Origin: Stomorhina lunata
Lineage: Eukaryota > Arthropoda > Insecta > Diptera > Rhiniidae
DNA length: 64,000 nucleotides
Assembly: GCA_933228675.1 (NCBI GenBank)
Contig: OW121742.1
Coordinates: 110,915,242 to 110,979,241, forward strand
Direction: 5' to 3'
The notes beneath the pieces are model-generated. The model had not been told where the DNA came from. It searched no databases and saw only the letters and a list, made by a program, of their open reading frames with translations. Positions 1 through 9,596 of this stretch are shown here, one piece after another; position 1 is the stretch's first letter, and each line of letters starts with the position of its first letter. Both the position numbers and the translations under genes were made by a program.

Positions 1-437
1 TTTTATTTGACGGACAGACGGGCATAAAACTCCCTATCATTTTGGGATTTTTGTGTTTCCATAAGTTTTTATATTTAAATGGTGGTTAAATGGTGACCGA
101 TTGGGGCAAAATTTTGTACACTGACTAACATTGACATAGGACTTCCTTGTACTAAATTTAGTGTCCATAGCTGGAATAGTTTATCATTAATTCGCACTTA
201 AGTGTATTTTAGGTGCAATTTAGGCTGTTTTCGTAAAGGTCTTGTATGGGAGCTATGGTTAATTTTATCATATCATATCTGTTATTAGTTTGTAATTTTT
301 TAGCAAATAAACGATTGGCCTAGGCGAGGTTATACGGGAGCTATGGTTAAATGTAAACCAATACCAACATTTTCCAAGGAAGAAAGAATATTTTGGCCAA
401 ATTTCAGTGACGTAGCTCCTTCCGTTCAGGCCCTGTC
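1..437. repeat. Interspersed-repeat-like sequence before the microsatellite
   Basis: No open gene is visible. A short phrase, GGGAGCTATGGTTAA, occurs twice (about 248 and 332), and the stretch runs directly into a CAGACAGACATACGG-type tail. This layout, a phrase about a 'gggagctatggtt' followed by cagacagac runs, resembles dispersed repeats I associate with fly genomes. The family cannot be named from the sequence alone. Confidence 0.4.
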
Positions 438-905
438 GTGCCGATAACAGACAGACATACGGAGAGACAGACGGACAGACACAGACAGACACAGACAGAC
501 TCAGACAGACACAGACAGACACAGACAGACACAGACAGACACAGACAGACTCAGACAGACACAGACAGACACAGACAGACACAGACAGACACAGACAGAC
601 ACAGACAGACACAGACAGACACAGACAGACACAGACAGACACAGACAGACACAGACAGACACAGACAGATACAGACAGACACAGACAGACACAGACAGAC
701 ACAGACAGACACAGACAGACACAGACAGACACAGACAGACACAGACAGACACAGACAGACACAGACAGACACAGACAGACACAGACAGACACAGACAGAC
801 ACAGACAGACACAGACAGACACAGACAGAGACAGATAGACACAGACAGACACAGGCAGACACAGACAGACACAGACAGACAGACACAGACAGATGCAGAC
901 AGACA
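438..905. repeat. ACAGACAGAC 10-bp microsatellite
   Basis: After an irregular start (about 438-475) the unit ACAGACAGAC repeats about 42 times to about 900 with rare substitutions (for example CAGATACAG near 668, AGATAGAC near 833, CAGGCAGAC near 851). The open frames across it on both strands ([12 protein letters not shown] and [12 protein letters not shown] repeats) exist only because the unit has no stop codon. I do not call them genes. Confidence 0.95.
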
Positions 906-1879
906 TCGCTCTTAGAATTTCATAGGGATTCAGAATTTTGGTTTTAGAGCCAATATTAAAGAAATTACAAACGGAATGACAAACTCAATATACCCCATTC
1001 CTTTTTAAAGGTGGATGTAAGCTTTCTATAATAATAAAGAAATTTAACATATTTTGTGACTTAAAAAAAAGCATCTCTTTGTTAAAATCTGATCCTTTTA
1101 TCTCATTTTTAAACTTTAACTCAACTCAGTCCTTAACACAACATGTGCCCATGTTATTTATTGTATGCTCTAACTACAAAGGTTTCGTTGATATTGCCTC
1201 AAAAGACTCAGCTTAAATCCCCTCCCCCCTCCTCCAGCCTCTTGCTAACCCATCACCCATCCTGAAAAGAGGACACTTTGACTCATAAACACAGATACAG
1301 CTGTTAAATAGTAAACCACACTTTATACAGAAAAGAAAAAAAAAAACAAAATACCAAAACCAAAAGTACGACAACACACAGAGCAAAACTGAACTGAACA
1401 GGACTAAAAGAAAGCAAGAAATTTGTATATACAGAAGCCAAAAAACAAAAAAATGAAACGAAACATAAAGCACAGAGTTGTCGTGTTTTATTATTCCCTC
1501 AAAGGATAACAAGAGCAAACGAAGACAAAAACAAACATCAAACGACGAGTACTCTTTGGAAACAAAGACCTCAAAACCGTCATAACAACATCATCATCAT
1601 GATTATCACCATAACCATCATCATCACCACCACCAATACCGCCTTCCTCTCTGTCACACCATCTTTACTCATAGTGAAATCATCAAAGCCCAGCATCATC
1701 ACCATGAGCCGCTTTTGTACTTGTTTTAAATAAGTACTACTACTCGTAGTACTACATAGTTGCACTAGGTTTGATAGTTGCCGGGTACAATGGACGTTTT
1801 TGTGGGATAGATTTTGGAATTGAAATGGGCGTTAAGGTATATAACTTTTTGTTTGTGGGAATTAAAAGCCTTTTATGTA
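906..1879. other. Unannotated spacer
   Basis: AT-rich sequence with no supported gene. It holds a short degenerate CAT/ACC-rich patch at about 1,585-1,635. The open frames of 60-100 codons here are low-complexity and show no recognisable domain. Confidence 0.5.
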
Positions 1880-1980
1880 TTTATCACCTGGCGAATTCGT
1901 TACAAACATCCACTAAGTAACCGAATACCTGTTGAGAAAGGTATTCGCCAGGAATGCGTCCTATCCCCATTACTTTTTAA
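1880..1980 (+). pseudogene. Reverse-transcriptase scrap of a non-LTR retrotransposon
   Basis: The plus strand reads NRIPVEKGIRQECVLSPLLF at about 1,919-1,978. This fits the conserved reverse-transcriptase block usually written G-x-R-Q-G-C-x-L-S-P-x-L-F, with the usual glycine replaced by glutamate in RQEC. Nothing else of the element survives on either side: upstream residues are not recognisable and the sequence changes abruptly at about 1,980 into a tRNA-like stretch. It is a dead fragment whose clade cannot be assigned. Confidence 0.5.
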
Positions 1981-1983
1981 GTC

Positions 1984-2051
1984 TGACCGGGGATCGAACT
2001 TGGAACCTCTGGTATGCTAGGCGGATGACTAACCTGCTATACCACGGCATC
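1984..2051 (-). tRNA. tRNA-Ala(AGC)-like sequence; probable tRNA pseudogene or SINE head
   Basis: Read on the minus strand it carries an A-box-like TAGCAGGTTAGTC, an anticodon-loop-like CCTAGCATA with AGC in the anticodon position, and a B-box-like AAGTTCGATCCCCGG. The order and spacing match a tRNA, and the AGC loop plus following AGAGGT resembles eukaryotic tRNA-Ala. The anticodon stem and the acceptor stem do not pair properly by eye, so a functional tRNA is unlikely. A tRNA-derived SINE head or tRNA pseudogene fits better. Confidence 0.4.
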
Positions 2052-2204
2052 ACAATTAAAGCGATCAAGCTACATTTGCTGCCATTTTAGCCTTCATATG
2101 TCTTTCTTATATTTTTACTCGAGTGTGAGGGTCAAACATATAAATTGAGTCCCAATTTCTCGAAATCCGTTCCTGTTGTAGAACTTACCATGCCTTGTCA
2201 ATTT

Positions 2205-3507
2205 AGTTCTAGTTCAGATATAGTTCAGTTCTAGTTCAGTTCTAGTTCAGTTCTAGGTTCAGTTCTAGGTTCAGTTCTAGGTTCAGTTGTAGGTTCAGTT
2301 CTAGGTTCAGTTCTAGGTTCAGTTGTAGGTTCAGTTCTAGGTTCATTTCTAGGTTCAGTTCTAGTTCAGTTCTAGGTTCAGTTCTAGATTAAGATCGAGG
2401 TTAAGTTCTAGGTCCAGTTCTAGGTTCAGTTCTAGGTTCAGTTTTAGGTTCAGTTCTAGGTTTAGTTTTAGGTTCAATTCTAGGTTCACTTCTAGTTCAG
2501 TTCTAGGTTCAGTTCTAGGTTCAGTTCTGGTTTCAGTTCTAGTTTCAGTTTTAGGTTCAGTTCTAGGTTCAGTTTTAGATTCATTTCTAGGTTCAGTTCT
2601 AGGTTCACCTCTAGGTTCAGTTCTAGGTTCACCTCTAGGTTCAGTTCTAGGTTCACCTCTAGGTTCTGTTCTAGTTCAGTTCTAGTTCAGTTCTAGTTCA
2701 GTTCTAGTTCAGTTCTAGTTCAGTTCTAGTTCAGTTCTAGTTCAGTTCTAGTTCAGTTCTAGTTCAGTTCTAGTTCAGTTCTAGTTCAGTTCTAGTTCAG
2801 TTCTAGTTCAGTTCTAGTTCAGTTCTAGTTCAGTTCTAGTTCAGTTCTAGTTCAGTTCTAGTTCAGTTCTAGTTCAGTTCTAGTTCAGTTCTAGTTCAGT
2901 TCTAGTTCAGTTCTAGTTCAGTTCTAGTTCAGTTCTAGTTCAGTTCTAGTTCAGTTCTAGTTCAGTTCTAGTTCAGTTCTAGTTCAGTTCTAGTTCAGTT
3001 CTAGTTCAGTTCTAGTTCAGTTCTAGTTCAGTTCTAGTTCAGTTCTAGTTCAGTTCTAGTTCAGTTCTAGTTCAGTTCTAGTTCAGTTCTAGTTCAGTTC
3101 TAGTTCAGTTCTAGTTCAGTTCTAGTTCAGTTCTAGTTCAGTTCTAGTTCAGTTCTAGTTCAGTTCTAGTTCAGTTCTAGTTCAGTTCTAGTTCAGTTCT
3201 AGTTCAGTTCTAGTTCAGTTCTAGTTCAGTTCTAGTTCAGTTCTAGTTCAGTTCTAGTTCAGTTCTAGTTCAGTTCTAGTTCAGTTCTAGTTCAGTTATA
3301 GTTCAGTTCTAGTTCAGTTCTAGTTCAGTTCTAGTTCAGTTCTAGTTCAGTTCTATTTCAGTTCTAGTTCAGTTCTAGTTCAGTTATAGTTCAGTTCTAG
3401 TTCAGTTCTAGTTCAGTTCTAGTTCAGTTCTAGTTCAGTTCTAGTTCAGTTCTAGTTCAGTTCTAGTTCAGTTCTAGTTCAGTTCTAGTTCAGTTCTAGT
3501 TCAGTTG
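2205..3507. repeat. 11/12-bp satellite array (TTCAGTTCTAG family)
   Basis: The first part (about 2,205-2,670) is irregular with a 12-bp unit, TTCTAGGTTCAG. From about 2,670 to 3,507 the unit is a near-perfect 11-mer, TTCAGTTCTAG, about 76 copies, with rare variants (TTATAG, TTCTATTTC). It differs at one base from the 11-mer of the arrays at 35.4, 47.5 and 61.2 kb, so the four belong to one family. Confidence 0.95.
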
Positions 3508-4037
3508 TCACAGAAATAATTCCAATTCTTTGCCTGCTATTGAGATGACCCGGTCTAGAGCATATAATCAACACTTTTTAAGCAATAAAAGCTACTTTTG
3601 AAGTAACTGTATAGACAACATTTTTTTAATATATATGAATCTATAATTTACCCGAAGGGTTACATGGATCGAATAGTCAATGGAAGTGATGAAACGAGAG
3701 ACTAGAGTTTTCAAGAAGCAAATGTTACATAGAAAAGTCCTGCAGTGACTAACACATAGAAAGCTTTACTAGTATATATGGTTTTAAGAAAGCTCTAATG
3801 AAAAAGAAGTGAATTTCGAGATATAAACCCTTTTTCTTGTGACGAGCCAACACTCAGGCGATGACCCCTACATGAGAAGTGAATATAGTTTTCGAGATAC
3901 AAAACTTTTTTTGTGTCGCAGCAACCCTCAGGGGATGACCCCGCCATATGCATAAGCATTGTGATGGAACTTGGAAAAAATTTTGCGGGGCGGAGAATAG
4001 AGGGAGTAGTGTTTGCGGTAAATTGATTTGAACCTTT
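3508..4037. other. Spacer with a ~70-bp imperfect direct duplication
   Basis: No gene seen. Two imperfect copies (about 3,808-3,873 and 3,874-3,945) share GTGAAT..TTCGAGATA, CTTTTT.TTGTG and CACTCAGGCGATGACCCC versus CCCTCAGGGGATGACCCC. Confidence 0.5.
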
Positions 4038-4096
4038 GGATATCTTCTTCTTCTTCTTCTGTTATCCTTGACTCCCGGTGGAGCATAGGGATATCT
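4038..4096 (-). mobile_element. 43-bp 3'-end micro-insertion of the RTE-like element with 8-bp target duplication
   Basis: Minus-strand reading ends with CTATGCTCCACCGGGAGTCA then AGGATAACAG(AAG)n, the same 3' end as the element ending near 8,990. The inserted segment (4,046-4,088) is bounded by GGATATCT at 4,038-4,045 and again at 4,089-4,096. This is the hallmark of target-primed reverse transcription with extreme 5' truncation. Confidence 0.75.
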
Positions 4097-4890
4097 TAAT
4101 TAGATGGAAATACTGAAGCAGAACATATATTCTAGATATTCGTGCTGTGCGGCTAAAAAACGAGTTTTCTCTATAGTGTATCATGCGATCCACAGGAATA
4201 TCGACTACAAAGGGATGAGCCCTTTTTAAGTAGCGACAAAATGCCTAATTTCGTTTGAGCTCATGCCATTATAGAAGCGATAGAATAGTGAAACGCAACT
4301 CACATTACGTCGATGCTCCAATGGGTCAATAGAGTTGGCTACCCTGCTGTCACCTATAAGCACCTTCGACCTCTCTTGTACACACCCGAAAAGCTCCAAA
4401 CTTTAAAGCACCGGCACAGATATGGGAGTTGTATTCCATTTTAAGTGGTATAGCTATAAAGGATATCACTTGGAGTAAAGTGTATCTTATGCCGCCTTAG
4501 AAAGCCGAGACACTTGAAAGCTTCTTTCGACATTTGAAAAATGTGTTTAGTCCAAAGGACATCACACTGAATTTTTATGCCTAGAACATCAAGAGTTTCT
4601 GATTCCTCAATATACCACCCATAATTACAGATGATGCAACATGGTCCGTAACGCTTGTGTATTATATTTCAAGAGCTATAACTTTACTTTCGTTGAAACA
4701 TTGAATAGAATGGCACCATTTTTCCGATAAAAAGGCTAATACATCACCCGTAGAGCGGCCTCTACGAAATCCATACTTCTGGTCGTTTAGTAGATTATTA
4801 GACTCCAAATATTTGACAAGATGGTAGTTGCCAATGCTTTCCATTACATTGGATTGGGTAGTAATTTTCGAGGTTGCTAGCCTCACCCTT
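4097..4890 (-). pseudogene. Decayed Jockey-like non-LTR retrotransposon fragment (reverse transcriptase and C-terminal region)
   Basis: On the minus strand, 4,886-4,662 encodes LVKYLESNNLL...YGFRRGRSTGDVLAFLSEKW, a reverse-transcriptase block typical of Jockey-like elements. The following sequence toward 4,100 carries, in broken frames, KMEYNSHIC and LEHRRNVSCVSLFYRFYNGM, which are conserved near the C-terminus of such reverse transcriptases. The catalytic YxDD region and most of the palm are missing, so there has been a large internal deletion plus several frameshifts and stops. It is a non-functional relic, and the 43-bp RTE tail landed at its 3' side afterwards. Confidence 0.75.
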
Positions 4891-5289
4891 TTTGGGAATT
4901 AGTACTAATAAGGTTGGCTAATGGACGAGCTAACGTCGAAGAGCACTGCTCCACTTTTAAGCGGTAAGCTCGATTATCATGAAATTGCACATGACTATTG
5001 AGGAGGAGTATCCGAGCTTAAATGTGGAGTTTGTAGACTTATTAGGGGGGAAGCTACAAAAAACGTTGCTATTTGTATGATGACTTAGGTCTAGAATTTT
5101 GATAGCTGAGATCTACAAAAAATATTACTACACATATGGTTTATCTCTTACAGTTTATGAGCTATTCGACTTCGAAAAAATTTTTAAATTTTTGACGACT
5201 TAATCCTAGAATTTTGCTAATATTGAATTCAAATAAATAGTAGATCTCAGCTAGCAGATTTCGCACATATAAAAATCTTTTATATCGGA
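4891..5289. other. Spacer, partly shared with the 22.5-kb region
   Basis: No gene seen. A phrase near 5,090-5,165 (TAGAATTTTGATAG, GATCTACAAAAAATATT, CTCTTACAGTTTATGA) is similar to 22,555-22,630 (GATCTACAAAAAATGTT, CTCTTATGGTTTTAAAG). This suggests a shared unclassified dispersed repeat. Confidence 0.4.
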
Positions 5290-5700
5290 TCAAAAATGTC
5301 AACCGAAGTCGTTGTGCTAGAATAGTCAGCCGATGTGCCGGAAGAGTCAGGCGAAGTTGATATGCCAAAACAGTCAGCCGGAGTCGCTGTGCCAAAAACA
5401 GTCAACCGAAGCTGATGTGCCAAAACAGTCAGCCGAAGCCGCTGTGCCAAAACAGTCAACCGAAGCCGCTGAGCCAAAACAGTCAGCCGATGTGCCAAAA
5501 CAGTCAGCCGAAGTTGCTATGCCAAAACAGTCAACCGAAGCTGATGTGCCAAAACAGTCAGCCGAAGACGTTGTGCCAAGACTGTCAACCGAAGTCGCTG
5601 TCCCAAAACAGTCAAGCGAAGTCGCTATGCCAAAATAGTCAGCTGTGCTAAAACAGTCAGCCGCTGTGACTTAAACAGTCAGACGGAGCCGTTACGCGTG
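5290..5700 (+). repeat. 27-bp minisatellite encoding a 9-residue repeat
   Basis: About 14 degenerate copies of a 27-bp unit containing CAAAACAGTCAGCCGAAG, with one 18-bp partial unit near 5,487. Because 27 is a multiple of three, one plus-strand frame (5,333-5,638) reads VPKQSAEAA-type nonapeptides and another is also open. The minus strand is open as well (LAQRLRLTV type). No flanking domain, signal peptide or splice context supports a protein, so I treat it as a minisatellite. Confidence 0.75.
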
Positions 5701-5726
5701 GTGTTTCTTGAATTACATTTTATAAG

Positions 5727-7080
5727 TCTAGGGAAAATTCTGTCTCTGTAAATCTTGAATACTTATATAGATTTCCGCATAAACTAAATACGAATTATAT
5801 TTGTAATAAGTAGTGAAAAGGGGTATATGGATTTTAATTGTCGGGTCCTACACAAAGGTAAATTGTCTAATCCGTTCGAAGTTACTACTGGAGTGAGACA
5901 AGGATGTATCTTTTCATATAATGCGCATGGCTTTGAATGGTAGACAGGGTATCCAATGGATACCCTTTAAACAACACGAGGACTTGGAATACCTTTGCTG
6001 GGAGTGTCTTAATGTCTTCTAAGCAAAAGCTCAGGTCTCCTTCAAGAAAACACGTAATGCTATCAATATTATATATCGGGCAGCTGATTATGACAAAGAT
6101 TATATCTGGAGGCTATCGCGCAAACCTGTCGACATACATCAATTTGGATTACGGGGTTATTGGATGTGTATGTACCTTAAGTTAACTTGGTAGTTTGGTA
6201 CCTACAAAAGCTGGCTTCGGCGAGGATATTTTCGCACATATAAATCTCATATTAATAAGGCAAAATCTGCTTATGGCATTCTTCGAGATATTTGGAAATC
6301 TCGGCAAATATCAACAACAACTAAGTTATGAATATACAACTCGAATGTCAAGTCTATCTTGTATTACGGTTGCGAAACTTAGAAACGCACAAATGCCATC
6401 GCTAAGCGCCTGCAAACCTTTGCAAACAAATGCTTGCGGCAAATCCATAATATATGGATGGCCGAATCGCATAAGAAGTGAAGATCTACTAAATGCGACA
6501 AACCAACTCCCTTCTTCTGTAGAGATATGTCAACGGAAATGGCGGTGGATAGGCCACACGCTTTGTAGGCCAAATACCAACATTGCTCGACAAGCGCTTC
6601 GTTGGAATTTACAGGGAAGCAAACGTCGCGTTGGTGCACCTACAAGAACGTGGAGAAGGTAAATTTTTGCAGAGTTGCAAGCAGCAATAGAGTTCGATAT
6701 AAAAGGAAAGTTGAGGCCCTATGCTCCACTGGGTGTCAAGGAGAAGAAGTCTAGATGTCAAGAAGAAGTATTCTAGGGCAAATTCTGTCTCGTTTGAACC
6801 GCAGCTTTCTTATGCAAAACTTGAATACTTACACAGATTTACACATATACTAAAGACGAATTATATTTGTGTATCCCATACAAATGTACATTTAGTCTAG
6901 GGCAAATTTTCTCTCGTTTGAACCTCCGCTTCCTCATGTAAAACTTGAAAACTTATATAGATTTACTCATAAACTAAATGCGAATTATAATTGTGTATCC
7001 CATAGATAGATCTAGGCATAAAATAAATACGAATATATTCGTAATAAGTAGTGAAAAAGGGTATATATCATTTTACATAT
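5727..7080. repeat. ~125-bp direct repeats flanking an RTE-like fragment
   Basis: A unit starting TCTAGGG(C/A)AAATTCTGTCTC and containing ACTTGAATACTTA, CATA.ACTAAA.ACGAATTAT occurs at about 5,727-5,825, 6,772-6,895 and 6,896-7,010, with a shorter remnant to about 7,080. The outer copies both continue into AATAAGTAGTGAAAA.GGGTATAT. The RTE-like fragment at 5,825-6,770 therefore sits inside, or is bracketed by, this repeat. Confidence 0.65.
5825..6770 (+). pseudogene. Decayed RTE-like reverse-transcriptase fragment (copy 1)
   Basis: Nucleotide-level match to 7,985-8,966 throughout, e.g. AAAGGTAAATTGTCTAATCC, AACATTGCTCGACAAGCGCT and the 3' end CTATGCTCCACTGGG. A block including the reverse-transcriptase LSP motif is deleted, joining TGTATCTT to TCATATAATGCGC. 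Several frameshifts break the frame: in-frame pieces survive at 5,937-6,185 and 6,195-6,662, the latter with RKWRWIGHTLCRPNTNIARQ. It ends in degenerate GAAGAAG. Dead copy, older than the one at 7.9 kb. Confidence 0.8.
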
Positions 7081-7151
7081 TTACAAGGTGAAATTTAGGA
7101 GATTTTGAAAAATGTAAAAAGTTAACTAGATGTACGTTATGTTCAAAAATA

Positions 7152-7807
7152 ACACAGCACAACAAAATAAAAAAAAATTCATCTGCTCTTAAAACCACTA
7201 TACAATTTTGATGTATCATGACTGCCTTTGTACAAAAATGGTAAAATTTTTAAATTCTATGGATAGATTTAAATTTTTTTTTTTTTTATTGCAATTTTTT
7301 TTAGACGTTTCTTCAAATAATTAATGATAACTCAAAAACTTCTAGTCCGATATTATTAAAATAAAATCAGGATTTACATTTAAGATTTACATAGCCTTTA
7401 ATTCGTCTATATATCGCGTTTCAATCGGATCAATAGTATCGGAGTTATAATAAAAAACTTAAGAAAAAAAATATTTTTTACATAAAAATGATAAAAATTT
7501 TCGTTTTAAAAAAATCATGAAAAATCGAAAACGACAAAAAACTTCCGGATTTATTATTTTATCGCATAGCGACATATAATAGCAGCAAAATGAGATATCG
7601 ATCATAAAAATCGATTGATTTTTTTCGAATTCATTCACAATTTAGTGAATTCGCGCATTTTCACAAAATTTTAGTTTTTTGCAAAAAAAATTAAAAAAAA
7701 ACCTATCCATAGAATTTAAAAATTTTACCATTTTTGTACTGAGGTAGCCATGATACATCAAATGTATATAGTGGTTACTCGAGCATATTTTTGCTGTTGC
7801 CCTGTGT
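7152..7807. mobile_element. Foldback/MITE-like element with ~140-bp imperfect inverted repeats
   Basis: The left arm (7,152-7,300) and right arm (7,667-7,807) are inverted copies. Both contain GGTAAAATTTTTAAATTCTA, TGGATAG, GATGTATCATG and a CACAG...GCAACA-like outer end. The interior (about 7,300-7,665) is AT-rich with no coding potential and includes CGTTTCAATCGGATCAATAG. I could not define a target-site duplication, so the exact ends and superfamily are open. Confidence 0.6.
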
Positions 7808-7860
7808 AATCCATATAAATATGTAGAATAATTAAACTTCGTTAGAACTTTCAAACACCC

Positions 7861-8990
7861 CCATTTATCTAGCGTTTATCGACTTTATGAAGGCCTTCGA
7901 CAGTGTCAACAGGTGCTATCTATGGAGAATTTTAGAAAACCGTAACATGCCAACGAAAATTCTGAACATAATTCGGGCAATGTACGTGGACTTTAAATGC
8001 CGGGTTCTACATAAAGGTAAATTGTCTAATCCGTTCGAAGTTACAACTGGAGTAAGACAAGGATGTATATTATCACCTATACTTTTTATCATTGTCATCG
8101 ACAATATAATGCGCACGGCACTGAATGGTAGACGTGGTATCCAATGGACACCATTTAAGCAACTCGAGGACTTGGAATACGCCGATGACGTATGTCTTCT
8201 AAGCCAAAGACCAGCTCACCTTCAAGAAAACACTAGCGCTATTACTGTTGAATCTCGGGCAGCTGGGCTGGAAATCAATATTTCCAAGACAAAGATTATG
8301 CCTGGAGGCTATGGCGCAAACCCGTCGCCACACATCAATGTAGATAACGAGGGTATTGGTTGTGTAGGTACCTTTAATTATCTTGGTAGTTTGGTATCTA
8401 CAAAAGGTGGCGCCGATGAGGATATTGAATCGCGTATTAATAAGGCAAAATCTGCATTCGGCATTCTCCGAACTATATGGAAATCTCGGCAAATATCAAC
8501 AACAACTAAGTTACGAATATATAACTCGAATGTCAAGTCCATCTTGTATTACGGCTGCGAAACTTGGAAACGCACAAATGCCATCGATAAGCGCCTGCAA
8601 ACCTTTGCAAACAAATGCTTGCGGCAAATCCTTAATATATGGTGGCCAAATCGAATAAGAAATGAAGATCTACTAAACGCTTCAAACCAAATCCCTTCTT
8701 CTATAGAGGTATGTCAACGGAAATGGCGATGGATAGGCCACACACTTCGAAGGCCAAATACCAACATTGCTCGACAAGCGCTTCGTTGGAATCCACAAGG
8801 AAGCGGCCGTCGTGTTGGTGCACCTGCTAGAACGTGGAGAAGGTCAATTGATGCGGAGTTACAAGCAGCAAACTATTCATGGAATGATGTATGCCTAACA
8901 TCTCGCAATAGAGTTCGATATAAAAGGATGGTTGAGGCCCTATGCTCCACTGGGAGTCAAGGATAACAGAAGAAGAAGAAGAAGAAGACT
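7861..8990 (+). pseudogene. 5'-truncated RTE-like non-LTR retrotransposon (copy 2): reverse transcriptase through 3' tail
   Basis: An open frame from the catalytic palm to the stop (coding to 8,966, 359 codons from the ATG at 7,887) shows FIDFMKAFDSVNR (first catalytic Asp), GVRQGCILSPILF, YADDVCLLSQ (the second and third Asp), then FNYLGSLVST, LYYGCETW-type and RKWRWIGHTLRR blocks. The order and C-terminal blocks fit RTE/BovB-like elements. The endonuclease and N-terminal half are missing: sequence before 7,861 belongs to another element, so this copy cannot move by itself. It ends in CTCCACTGGGAGTCAAGGAT, AACAG and a (GAA)n tail at about 8,968-8,988, the simple-repeat tail expected of RTE elements. 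Clade assignment is by recalled motifs, not a search. Confidence 0.8.
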
Positions 8991-9485
8991 ATGAACTTTG
9001 TAAGTTCTATAAATTTTGTCCAAGGAAATTACAATAATTAATTCTTCTTCTTCTTCTTCTGTTATCCTTGACTCCCAGTGGAGCATAGGGTCTGGGATGC
9101 AGTTGTTGCCTGGGTTTCCTGCTAATAGGTAATAACTGTATTCAATTCCTACTCACACCTCCTAGTGGTACATCCTGGAAACCTGAGCAACCTAGTTGAA
9201 GATGCGGTAAATAACCCGAGTGGGATTCTAGGTCAGGGCCAATGTGAGAGGGAGTTATCTTGGAGCCATTCCGACGTATTTGGTCTAAGGGTCTAAGATA
9301 ATTGTACTTTGTAAAGTACGGAACTGTAGCGTCTGTTCAACATGTTAGTTGCGGCTACAAGCGGGTGTCTGTCTCGGATCGAGCGACTCGCTTTACAAAC
9401 GTGGCTCTTGTCTTTGGACTCATCATCCATTGACTTAGCACTTACGATGTTTTAAGCATGGAAATAAACAACATAACAGAATATA

Positions 9486-9534
9486 CAGGGTGGCCCAGAA
9501 AGACCGAAGTGGTGTGAATTCCTTATAACTTTTT
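9486..9534 (+). repeat. Left terminal inverted repeat of mariner family A
   Basis: It starts CAGGGTGGCCCAGAAAGACC and reaches the run of T's after TATAACTTTT. It pairs with 10,727-10,775 with one mismatch (CCTTATAA versus GCTTATAA). Confidence 0.9.
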
Positions 9535-9596
9535 TATTATAATTTTTTTTTTCTTTTCTTTTCAGTATTTTGTAAAGAAGACTTGGATAATTTATA

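Noticed and set aside
268..947. Long open frames (up to 212 codons) of TDRHRQTQ or SVCVCLCL repeats
   Set aside because: They are produced by a stop-free 10-bp microsatellite, are open in several frames and on both strands, and have no flanking coding sequence.
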